Positions 36,582 to 43,443 of a DNA stretch of 43,443 bases are shown here, piece by piece; the stretch's first letter is position 1, and the number at the start of each line of letters is the position of its first letter. A program made the translations under genes and the position numbers. Where the stretch lies: positions 1 through 43,443 of the forward strand of contig JBGPJM010000016.1 in assembly GCA_041485385.1 (NCBI GenBank). Reading direction: 5' to 3'. The stretch is from JBGPJM01 sp041485385 (GTDB lineage Bacteria > Planctomycetota > Phycisphaerae > Phycisphaerales > UBA1924). The notes under the pieces were generated by a model that saw nothing but the letters and a program-made list of their open reading frames with translations, was not told the DNA's origin and did not search any database.

Positions 36582-37934
36582 ATGGCGATGACCGATTTCA
36601 CCATCATCCGCCGGAGCATGCTCTCCCGCCTCTTCTCCACGATCACGACGATCGTCACCGTCGCCGTCGCCGTCGGCCTGATGCTCGTGCTCCTCTCCAT
36701 GCGCGACGCCGGCCGCCGCGCCTTCGAGCGCGGCAGCGGCAACATGCACCTCCTGGTCAGCCGCGACTCCAGCCCGCTCGAGGCCGTCCTCAACGGCATC
36801 TTCTATGCCAAGCCCCCGCAGGCGCCCATCCGCTGGGACGAGTACGAGCGCCTCGCGGCCCAGTTCCCGCTTGAGTTCGCCATCCCCGTCCAGCAGGGGG
36901 ACAGCTACCACGGCTTCCCCACCCTGGCCACCACCCGCGAGTTCTTCGAGCAGTTCCACCCCGCCTCCGACCAGCGATGGAGCATCGCCCAGGGGCGCCT
37001 CTTCGAAAAAGAGTTCCAGGTCGTCCTCGGCGCCGGCGCGGCCAAGGAGACGGGCCTGAAGCTCGGCGACAGGATCGTGCTCACGCACGGCTCCGGCGGC
37101 TCGCGCCAGGGGGGAGAGAGTGGGGGGAGTGGGGGAGGGGGGGCCCCGCACGTCCACGAGCAGTTCAAGTTCGAGGTCGTCGGCATCCTCGGCCTCACCG
37201 GCACCAGCCACGACCGCGCCATCTTCACCAGCCTCAACAGCTCGTGGATCCTGCACGCCTTCGACCGTCGCGAGCGCGCCGAGCACGAGCAGGGCGGCGC
37301 GGAAGCGAACGCCGGCCACACCGCCCACGACGAGCCCCCGATCACCGCCGCCGACCTCACCCCCGACGACAAGCTCATCACCGGCATCTACCTCCGCGTC
37401 GCCGGCCGCCCGGGGACCGACGCCACCGCCCTCCTCCCGTCGGTCTTCGACACCCTGCGCCGCGACCGCACCATCACCGTCTCGGCCCCCTCCGACCAGA
37501 TCCGCAAGCTCTTCGGCATCGTGGCCAGCATCAACCAGATCTTCCTGGCCATGGCCGCGGCCGTCATGGTCTCCAGCGGCATCGCCATCATGCTCGCCCT
37601 CTACAACTCCATGGAGCAGCGCCGCCGGCAGATCGCCGTGCTGCGTGTGCTCGGGTGCAGCCGCGCCCGGATCTTCGGCCTGGTGGTCACCGAGTCGGCC
37701 CTGCTGGGCATCATCGGCGGCGCGGCCGGGTTTGTGCTGTGCGTGGTGGGCGGGTTCGTCGTCGCCGCGGTAATGAAGCAACGCCTGGGTCTCATCGTGC
37801 AGCCGACGTACAGTCCGGCGGTTGTCCTCGGCGTTATCGTGGGGACGGTGGTGCTCGCCTCGGTGGCGGGGCTCGTCCCGGCGGTGATGGCGTACCGCAC
37901 GTCGGTTGCGAAGAATCTCAAGCCGTTGGGATGA
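36582..37934 (+). CDS. FtsX/MacB-like ABC permease with His-rich periplasmic loop
   Basis: 450 residues. One transmembrane helix at 17-40, a large periplasmic domain (about 41-300) and three C-terminal helices (IVASINQIFLAMAAAVMVSS, IFGLVVTESALLGIIGGAAG, AVVLGVIVGTVVLASVAGL), the MacB/LolC/FtsX layout. Within the periplasmic part a Gly-rich insert (GGESGGSGGGGAP, encoded by G tracts at 37110-37141) is followed by HVH (190-192), and a second His cluster lies at 235-249 (H235, H246, H249). These could bind zinc or another metal. Start at 36582: the GTG at 36516 overlaps the ATPase stop and precedes an arginine-rich leader, so the later ATG is preferred, without a clear ribosome site. Confidence 0.87.
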   Translation: MAMTDFTIIRRSMLSRLFSTITTIVTVAVAVGLMLVLLSMRDAGRRAFERGSGNMHLLVSRDSSPLEAVLNGIFYAKPPQAPIRWDEYERLAAQFPLEFAIPVQQGDSYHGFPTLATTREFFEQFHPASDQRWSIAQGRLFEKEFQVVLGAGAAKETGLKLGDRIVLTHGSGGSRQGGESGGSGGGGAPHVHEQFKFEVVGILGLTGTSHDRAIFTSLNSSWILHAFDRRERAEHEQGGAEANAGHTAHDEPPITAADLTPDDKLITGIYLRVAGRPGTDATALLPSVFDTLRRDRTITVSAPSDQIRKLFGIVASINQIFLAMAAAVMVSSGIAIMLALYNSMEQRRRQIAVLRVLGCSRARIFGLVVTESALLGIIGGAAGFVLCVVGGFVVAAVMKQRLGLIVQPTYSPAVVLGVIVGTVVLASVAGLVPAVMAYRTSVAKNLKPLG

Positions 37935-37979
37935 CGGTGGGACGATCCACTCACTCGGCCGGCCAAGTCGGAGGAGTCA

Positions 37980-38933
37980 ATGCGGATCTTCTGGGCCATC
38001 GTCGCTGTCCTGGTCGTCGCGGCCGCGGCCGCTCTGCTCCTGGGGCGCGGCGAGAAGACCGGGGCAGCGCCGCCGGTCCAATCAGTCGGCATGGGGCCGC
38101 GCGAACTCCCGGCCCCTGCCAGCCCGGTGACACCCGCGTCCGGCTCCAAGCCGTCCGATGTGCGCCCGCCGACCGCGACCAAGCCAGATCCGTTGCCGAG
38201 CGCCCCGGCACCCGCCTCTCCCGAGGCCTCCTCTCCGAAGACCACGCCTGTTGCCGCGCCCGCGACGCCCGAGGCCGCGCCCGCCAAGCCGTCGCCCAAA
38301 CCCCCGTCACCCACGACGACTTCTCCAACCGCACCGGCACCCGCCGCCCCGATCCCCGCGGCTCCGGTGACGGCCACCCCCGCATCGCCCGCGCCCACAC
38401 CGCCCGCGGCCCCTCCTCCCGCCCCAAGCCCCGCCGACGCCGATTCCCCCTTCCCGGCCGGCGCCGATGCCCGCATCGTCAAGCAGGCCGACGGCTCCTA
38501 CCTCATCGACGAGAAGTACCCCGTCCGCGGCCGCGGCACCGCCGAGAAGCCCTTCGAGATCACCTGGGATTACCTCATCTCCGCCCAGGACACCTACCAG
38601 CCCCGGCTGGGCAGGAAGAACCTCCCCGGTCGCCTGACGATGCTCAACGGCAAGCAGGTCAGGATCACCGGCTACGTCGCCTTCCCCGTCATGGCCCAGG
38701 AGCAGACCGAGATGCTCATGATGCTCAACCAGTGGGACGGCTGCTGCATCGGCGTGCCCCCCACCGCCTACGACGCCATCGAGGTCAAGCTCCGCACCCC
38801 CGCCGCCGGCCAGGATCGCCTCGTCACCTACGGCGCCGTCCGCGGCAAAATGAAAGTCGAGCCCTACCTCGTCAAGGACTGGCTCGTCAGCCTCTACGCC
38901 ATGGACGACGCCGTGGTGACGAAAGAGCAGTAG
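37980..38933 (+). CDS. Membrane-anchored DUF3299 protein
   Basis: 317 residues. An N-terminal anchor helix (3-22) is followed by a long Pro/Ala/Ser linker (about 25-155) and a DUF3299-like domain (about 160-317): NGKQVRITGYVAFPVM, then WDGCCIGVPPTAYDAIEV with C255 and C256. The GC-x-GVPP pattern is the DUF3299 signature. In gammaproteobacteria DUF3299 proteins accompany an ABC ATPase and FtsX-like permease in zinc-repressed clusters (zrg type); here the same three are together, without the DUF2796 partner. Zinc handling is therefore an inference from context. GGAGG lies 5 nt before the start, 45 bp after the permease. Confidence 0.82.
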   Translation: MRIFWAIVAVLVVAAAAALLLGRGEKTGAAPPVQSVGMGPRELPAPASPVTPASGSKPSDVRPPTATKPDPLPSAPAPASPEASSPKTTPVAAPATPEAAPAKPSPKPPSPTTTSPTAPAPAAPIPAAPVTATPASPAPTPPAAPPPAPSPADADSPFPAGADARIVKQADGSYLIDEKYPVRGRGTAEKPFEITWDYLISAQDTYQPRLGRKNLPGRLTMLNGKQVRITGYVAFPVMAQEQTEMLMMLNQWDGCCIGVPPTAYDAIEVKLRTPAAGQDRLVTYGAVRGKMKVEPYLVKDWLVSLYAMDDAVVTKEQ

Positions 38934-38997
38934 GCGAAGAGAGTGGTTCAGCCGCGGGCGCGCCGCCGTCATGCTCGCAAGCGCCAACGCTGCACAA

Positions 38998-39098
38998 CAG
39001 GCCGAAGGCCTGATCGTAAATAGCCGGGGCGTGGAGGAGGCTCGGCGACGACACCCCCGGTACCCGAGCCACCCCGGTCCCGCAGCCTGAAAGGCTGC
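38998..39098. repeat. Palindromic repeat element with nested hairpins
   Basis: Three perfect inverted repeats in 101 bp: CAGGCC-GAA-GGCCTG (38998-39012); GGCTCGG (39039-39045) with CCGAGCC (39064-39070); and GCAGCC-TGAAA-GGCTGC (39082-39098). CCGGGG and CCCCCGG flank the middle one. From memory it resembles interspersed palindromic elements that planctomycetes carry in many copies near insertion sequences. It lies between the DUF3299 gene and the IS remnant. Confidence 0.65.
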
Positions 39099-39109
39099 TC
39101 GTCGCTACC

Positions 39110-39366
39110 GCATGGCATGGCATCCACGCTCGCCGAGGATCGCGCTCTTCCCGCGCCAGCTGCCAATCGGCCACGATGGCCGAGCCGCGCTGGCCTGCCC
39201 ACGAACGCCGGCCCGACGGCCCGCCCCGGGAACGCCGGATCCAGGACCGCAAGGTGCTCACCCCGACCGCCAGGCTCCGGCTCGCCTCGCGGACCCCGTA
39301 ATGCTGCTCCGTCACCAGGCGCACCGCCGCCTCCCTGAACTCGGCCGTGAACGTCCTTCTGGCCAT
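39110..39366 (-). mobile_element. Truncated IS3-family transposase orfA remnant
   Basis: From an ATG at 39366, with AAGGAG 8 nt upstream, the frame reads MARRTFTAEFREAAVRLVTE, then HYGVREASRSLAVGVSTLRSWIRR: the helix-turn-helix start of IS3-type OrfA. After about 60 codons the family resemblance fades and later sequence does not match OrfA or OrfB. No OrfB, DDE motif or terminal inverted repeats are seen, so this is a dead fragment marking a past insertion. Confidence 0.7.
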
Positions 39367-39560
39367 CGGTGGACTCCTTCCCGAAGGGTTGCCCCTTCGC
39401 GCGCCCCGTGTCCACTGCTCATGGGCAAAGCTCACCTTTTTGCCATGAATCAATGGATTACATCGGACAAGAGGGGCGGCGCTGCCTCCTCAACGCGACA
39501 GCGCGGTGGCGGAGGAGGTCTGCCCTCGGGCGTCCGTCGCGTGCTCACCCCACCACCGAG

Positions 39561-39566
39561 TATGCT
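39561..39566 (+). promoter_or_regulatory. -10-like box before the RNxxxH-motif gene
   Basis: TATGCT ends 5 nt before the GTG at 39572. It supports that start and a leaderless transcript. Confidence 0.35.
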
Positions 39567-39571
39567 TGGGT

Positions 39572-40717
39572 GTGGAATCGGTCACGCCCGTGAAGGAATG
39601 GCGACGCGTTGAGCCGCGAGATGCCATCGCGCAGATCAAGCAGGATCCAAGGTTTGCCGTCAAGAGCCGCCGTCTGCACGGTGGCGAGGTGAGCCCGGTC
39701 ACGCTGTACTGCTACCTGAAGACACGGTTTGGAGAGCCCAGCGGCGAGATGATGGCGTTTCGATCGTCGGGCTCGGACAACGTCGTCCAATGGCACTACA
39801 AGCTGTCGTCGGGTGCATTCATCCTGGATATCTGTGGGACAAACGCCGGGCTTCAGTTCATCGCCCATGGCGTCACGGTGGTGCCTTCTGAAGAGTGGAC
39901 TCGTACGTTCGAGGAGCTGAAAGCGGCGTTCGCGGCAGCGGGATCGCGGATGGGCGAGGTGCGACGGCGACTTGAAAAGTGGTCGCAGTTCGTGAATCCG
40001 TTCAGGCGCCTCGAGCAGGCAGTGGTCTCCTGCGAAGACGAGTTGAAGGGGCTAGAACTTGCCCCGCCGACGTGGCCGCCGGAAGAAACCGGTGTCAAGC
40101 AGTATCTGGAAGCCCTCGGCAGGTATTCCGATGCGAGCGTTCGCGCGAGGACGGCCGGGTTCTGTCTGCGGCTGCTCGCCCCGATATACGCCGAGTCCTT
40201 TGTCAACTTCGTGCTGTACTTTTTCCGAAGCGACGCTCTTGCCGGCTCCGATGAGAGATACCGCGCAGCTGTTAGACTTCCAATCCACGAGCGGGTCTTA
40301 TCGCTACCGGGAAGCTGTCAGGGTTTCCCGGCACCCCTCGACGAGAACGCCGCCGAATACCGCGAGTTCCTCCGGCTGATGAACGGCCGAAACGACTTGG
40401 TTCACGGCAACTGCGATCCGACGCAACTCCGCGTTGGCGACGTGTTCTTTGATGGCACGATTCCACTGTGGCAGGAGGACGGAAGCACCATCGTTCGGCT
40501 CTTGCAGCAGTCGCTACGCCACGTCGCCAAGGATGATGCATTGATGGATGCGGAGATCGTGCGCACCTTCATCCGCTGGATTCTCGCCAGCATGAAGCCC
40601 GAGATAGCAAAACACCTCCGCCGACTCATGGCGAGCGAGTATCCCGGGCTTCGCAGTGATACCGGCCGACCGGGCATTCTCCTGCCGAACAACGTGTACG
40701 AATCCTACCTCGGCTGA
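39572..40717 (+). CDS. Unknown protein with a HEPN-like RNxxxH motif
   Basis: 381 residues from the GTG at 39572; family not recognised. The first half (to about 120) is a mixed beta domain (VTLYCYLKTRFG, WHYKLSSGAFILDICGTNAG), the second is helical. It holds LRLMNGRNDLVHGNCDP with R273, N274 and H278: the RN-x3-H pattern that forms the active site of many HEPN ribonucleases and appears in toxin, abortive-infection and CRISPR-linked proteins. The motif is short and occurs by chance, so the HEPN call is tentative. Lower GC than its neighbours and the adjacent IS remnant suggest acquired DNA. An upstream GTG (39506) would also be in frame; no ribosome site favours either. Confidence 0.65.
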   Translation: MESVTPVKEWRRVEPRDAIAQIKQDPRFAVKSRRLHGGEVSPVTLYCYLKTRFGEPSGEMMAFRSSGSDNVVQWHYKLSSGAFILDICGTNAGLQFIAHGVTVVPSEEWTRTFEELKAAFAAAGSRMGEVRRRLEKWSQFVNPFRRLEQAVVSCEDELKGLELAPPTWPPEETGVKQYLEALGRYSDASVRARTAGFCLRLLAPIYAESFVNFVLYFFRSDALAGSDERYRAAVRLPIHERVLSLPGSCQGFPAPLDENAAEYREFLRLMNGRNDLVHGNCDPTQLRVGDVFFDGTIPLWQEDGSTIVRLLQQSLRHVAKDDALMDAEIVRTFIRWILASMKPEIAKHLRRLMASEYPGLRSDTGRPGILLPNNVYESYLG

Positions 40718-40777
40718 GCGTGATCTGATCGGGCGAACAACGCCTTCCCGGACTTGCCAGCCAGCTAGGCCGCCACG

Positions 40778-40996
40778 TCAATCGCACTGCTGCGGTGGTG
40801 GTGCCGCATCTCGGTCGGCATCCTCCTGCTCGGGCATTACCGCGGATGCTTTCTCCGCAAGGGTCGAGACCGGCAAGTGGCCCGTGACCTCGACAGGTAG
40901 CTCCCAGGATCGCACATCGACGACCTGGATATCCGCACTGGCGGTGGGAACGGTGCGGGGCGATCCGCCATAGTTGGGAATGGAATAGGTGAACAT
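40778..40996 (-). CDS. Small protein coupled to the serine protease gene
   Basis: 72 residues (MFTYSIPNYGGSPRTVPTAS...), family unknown. The ATG at 40996 is chosen because AGGAGG lies 8 nt upstream; an ATG at 41002 would leave only 2 nt. The ribosome site sits directly after the protease stop (41010), so this is the last gene of that operon. The sequence is Pro/Ala/Glu-rich at its end with no signal peptide or transmembrane helix. Confidence 0.6.
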   Translation of the reverse strand: MFTYSIPNYGGSPRTVPTASADIQVVDVRSWELPVEVTGHLPVSTLAEKASAVMPEQEDADRDAAPPPQQCD

Positions 40997-41009
40997 CGGC
41001 ATCGCCTCC

Positions 41010-42128
41010 TCAGACTCGCTTGGCGACGGCGACCTTGCCCTTGGGTGCGCGGAGTCCCTTTCCGAGCGTTTCCACCTTCAATGATACACGCTCCCGCAAC
41101 ACGATCGGAACAGGAACATCTTCCCAGCCGGCCGAGGTCGGAGCCATGTGCAATGCGATCGACATGTCCGGCTTCCGCACTGCAACAACCTCGCCCTCCA
41201 TGATGAAGGCCGAGGCGTGGCGCACACTCTCCACGATCGCGTATGTTTGGCGATACGGTGTGGGGACAGAGACCGCGAGCAAGTTGCCACCTGCCGCCGG
41301 CGCAAAAAACGGGCTCGTGGCAGGGTTCTGTTTGACCAGCGATAGCGGATTGAACTGCTGTCGAAGGTGAAGGTCGGCTTCGAGGTCCTTCCAGATGCCC
41401 CAGAGCAACTCCTCGGTCTCCGGGTCGCGATCCGCGATGGGCAGGCCGATGCCGGCGGCCTCGGTCCGACCGAGGGCGTAACCGTGGTGCAGGTATTCCC
41501 GGGTTAGGCGCTCGGCAAGAACTTTGGCCTTTTGCTCGTCCGCTCCGTTGCCCATGTGCATACCCAGGAGCTTCTGACCCAGCGAGATCGAGAGCTGCGA
41601 GCCTCGCGCCGCCACACCAATGGGAACGGGGCCGACCTGTTCACAGAACTTCTCGAATATTCTCGTCAGATGGACTTGATCACTGATACCGACGACCTTG
41701 CGGGCGTACTGAAGGAACGCTCCGAGGTCCTCGGCGGCGAAAGCCACGTTGGCGCCTTGTATCTGTGGGTCAATCGGGCCGAGGTTTCCCTGCGGGTGCA
41801 TGAAGATTTCGTTTGCGCCCATCGCAACGAGCGTCGCGGCGCTGAACGCCGCTTGCGGTACAAGCACGCTGAACTTCTCCACCCGCTCTCGGATGATGGT
41901 CACGATTCGACCGGCCGTCGCCGGGTCACCGCCGTTGCTCAGCAGCAGGAGGTCGAGATTGCTTGCGCCGGCGGGGAGCAGGTGGAGCTGCTGCTGAAGT
42001 TCGCCGATCACATCCGGGCTGATCTGTCCGGGCGCATTCGTCCGCGTACTCGTGACAAAAGCGATGAGCGGCCGGCCTCGGCGTTGCTCAAGGCTTCGGT
42101 ACAGTCGAAGCCGGTTGGTGAGTGCCAT
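41010..42128 (-). CDS. SDH_sah / SppA-like serine protease
   Basis: 372 residues. ClpP/crotonase fold of the SDH_sah (DUF114) type, related to signal peptide peptidase SppA. LDLLLLSNGGDPATAGRIV is the strand-turn that builds the oxyanion hole, and AAFSAATLVAMGANEIFMHP carries the probable nucleophile S96. GNLGPIDPQI follows, as in SppA. The C-terminal ~150 residues are a separate domain. There is no signal peptide, so it is probably cytoplasmic or membrane-associated through its neighbour. TAGAAT lies 7 nt before the ATG, overlapping the stop of the upstream gene (10 nt away). It is cotranscribed with the zinc-ribbon membrane protein and the small protein. Confidence 0.85.
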   Translation of the reverse strand: MALTNRLRLYRSLEQRRGRPLIAFVTSTRTNAPGQISPDVIGELQQQLHLLPAGASNLDLLLLSNGGDPATAGRIVTIIRERVEKFSVLVPQAAFSAATLVAMGANEIFMHPQGNLGPIDPQIQGANVAFAAEDLGAFLQYARKVVGISDQVHLTRIFEKFCEQVGPVPIGVAARGSQLSISLGQKLLGMHMGNGADEQKAKVLAERLTREYLHHGYALGRTEAAGIGLPIADRDPETEELLWGIWKDLEADLHLRQQFNPLSLVKQNPATSPFFAPAAGGNLLAVSVPTPYRQTYAIVESVRHASAFIMEGEVVAVRKPDMSIALHMAPTSAGWEDVPVPIVLRERVSLKVETLGKGLRAPKGKVAVAKRV

Positions 42129-42138
42129 GATGCGGATT

Positions 42139-42906
42139 CTACCGCCGTCGGACGCAGTGGGTGGGCCGAACCATCGCCTCTCGTGCCCCACACTCCGGAC
42201 ACACCGCCCCATCCTGCAGCCCCGCCAGGTCATACCCGCATCGCGGGCATCGCCCGCGCCGCCGGCGCACCACGCGCCGCGCAGCACCCGTCCCACCAAT
42301 CAGGAGCAAGCACGCCGCGCCGTAGAGCGCCGTGTCGATCGCCAGCCCACGCCAGATTGGCCGGAGCGGCAGGGCCCTCAGCCTCCACGTGATGACCGGA
42401 AATCCGCCGAAGGGCATAGGGGGCTGGAGCGGAATGCCGCCCTTCACGTCGATCACGACGTCACGGGACACCGAGACGGAGTCGTCCAGTATGTACCACC
42501 CGGCAAGCACCGGCCACCCGGTGGCGTGCTCGACGCCATAGTGCCCGGTCTTGCGAGGGTCGGCCAGCGCGCCCGGTGCATCGCCCCACGCGGGACCCGA
42601 TAGATGCGCCAAGAGCCCGCTCACGAACGATGGGCTCAGGATCTCGACCTCGAAGGGAGACGAGGGGATCTTCCTACGTCCGGAGAACTCATGGTCGATC
42701 GTCCACGCCCGCCGAACCGCGCCGAAACCACGGTACTCGCGCATCGTCACCATGCAGCCGGGGTCGGAGTCGCCGGCGTAGGCCACGTTCCGTTGCTCCC
42801 ACTCCTCCTGCGGCAACCACGCTGCGATCCCCCAGGCCACGGCCACCGTAGTGGTCAGACCCAGGACCAGCGGCAGCGCGATTGCCCGCAGGATCCTCAT
42901 TCGCAT
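42139..42906 (-). CDS. Membrane protein with C-terminal zinc ribbon
   Basis: 255 residues. One transmembrane helix near the N terminus (about 7-30: ALPLVLGLTTTVAVAWGIAA), an extracytoplasmic domain (about 31-180), a second helix (about 192-212: TALYGAACLLLIGG), then a cytoplasmic basic stretch and a zinc ribbon with C220/C223 and C236/C239 (CPRCGYDL ... CPECG). This arrangement is common in Phycisphaerae membrane proteins of unknown role. The start at 42906 has GAGG 4 nt upstream; an ATG at 42900 is the alternative. The protease gene starts 10 nt after its stop, so the two probably work together. Confidence 0.8.
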   Translation of the reverse strand: MRMRILRAIALPLVLGLTTTVAVAWGIAAWLPQEEWEQRNVAYAGDSDPGCMVTMREYRGFGAVRRAWTIDHEFSGRRKIPSSPFEVEILSPSFVSGLLAHLSGPAWGDAPGALADPRKTGHYGVEHATGWPVLAGWYILDDSVSVSRDVVIDVKGGIPLQPPMPFGGFPVITWRLRALPLRPIWRGLAIDTALYGAACLLLIGGTGAARRVVRRRRGRCPRCGYDLAGLQDGAVCPECGAREAMVRPTHCVRRR

Positions 42907-43443
42907 TGGCCTCAGGTGAACCTTACTCCGGTGCGCGACCGGGCCGGTCAATGCTTGACACGCACGGACGAGCCCCCCCGGGTCGAACTCCGTCCCGCCT
43001 CGCGCGCGTCACCGCGGCAACCCAGGCACCCGCAGCCACTGCGGCAACCAGCCCCCCCGAACGGTGGAGCGCGCTTGCGCGCGCAGAACAGGCGCGCCCG
43101 ACGCGCAAAAAAGCGCAAACCTCACAATTTTCTTCTCCTTGTCCCACAAGCACTTACGCGATTTGACCTCCCGCTATTTCCCATTTTGGGCGCGCAAACT
43201 GGACCTTTGGTCCATAGGTAGAGGGGCACCACTGACTCCGTTCCTCCGAGGTCACCACACCCCAGCCGCGCCCCGACTGCGCGCCGCCACTCCACGCCTC
43301 AACGCCTTCACGCCTCAACGCCTTCCCCGGAGCACCGAATTTCAGGCCCGCGCCAAATCACCCACCCATCAACGCAAGTGCTTTGCAGAACGCAACTTGC
43401 AGCGACACCAACCCCCGCGCCCACCCTCAAAAACCACCCAAAA
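42907..43443. other. Non-coding end of the window
   Basis: No supported gene in 537 bp. The first ~90 bp should hold the promoter of the zinc-ribbon gene. Hairpins seen: GCGCGC-TT-GCGCGC (43069-43082) and TGGACC-TTT-GGTCCA at about 43200. The region is less GC-rich than the genes, with A and T runs at 43107-43112 and 43127-43138. The tandem repeat at 43293 is listed separately. Confidence 0.5.
43293..43324. repeat. Perfect 16-bp tandem duplication
   Basis: CACGCCTCAACGCCTT occurs twice head to tail (43293-43308 and 43309-43324) with no mismatch. No gene is near. A recent slippage event is likely. Confidence 0.8.

Overview
The window is GC-rich bacterial DNA from a planctomycete, most likely of the Phycisphaerae. 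Four things point there: a secreted protein ending in two NSQDFFDFL-type dockerin-like repeats and a terminal Gly-Cys; a 53-residue basic protein (20900-21061) that matches the PVC superphylum signature protein; a short PEP-CTERM-like tail closing in five arginines; and a membrane protein with a CPRCGYDL zinc ribbon. Assignments rest on reading motifs by eye; no database search was run.

Layout. 1-1300: a tRNA-Thr, an array of 10-bp repeats and a secreted-protein gene broken by two apparent frameshifts. 1309-7153: a giant secreted beta-propeller/metalloprotease on the minus strand, then an M3 oligopeptidase. 7267-11183: two translationally coupled dynamin-like GTPases, then a DUF4097-type lipoprotein. 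12470-17719: rpmF-plsX-fabH-fabD-(lipoprotein)-fabG, the classical fatty-acid start cluster with an unknown lipoprotein inserted. 17757-22099: a Fur-family regulator, then a minus-strand run of an Eis-like acetyltransferase, an aminotransferase, the PVC signature protein and a SPOR-like membrane protein. 22205-25955: orphan nuoI, a PEP-CTERM protein, pyrF, yceH and a small unknown gene. 26183-31139: a LysR regulator, aconitase and a BtuF-like protein. 31330-38933: a secretin and a GspE ATPase (part of a type II secretion/pilus machine), then an ABC ATPase, FtsX-like permease and DUF3299 protein. 38934-43443 looks accessory: a palindromic repeat element, an IS3-type orfA remnant, an unknown protein with an RNxxxH motif, and a minus-strand cluster of zinc-ribbon membrane protein, SDH_sah/SppA-like serine protease and a small protein.

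How it fits together. Most of the window is housekeeping: lipid synthesis, TCA cycle, pyrimidines and NADH dehydrogenase. A large share is envelope and secretion: GspD/GspE, the SPOR-like protein, two lipoproteins and surface-sorted proteins. The most distinctive signals are: (i) at least eight genes with no clear Shine-Dalgarno that carry a -10-like hexamer 5-8 nt before the start codon, suggesting leaderless transcripts; (ii) the coupled GTPase pair; (iii) the propeller-protease-dockerin fusion; (iv) repeated G-tract insertions inside reading frames; (v) the palindromic element beside the IS remnant.
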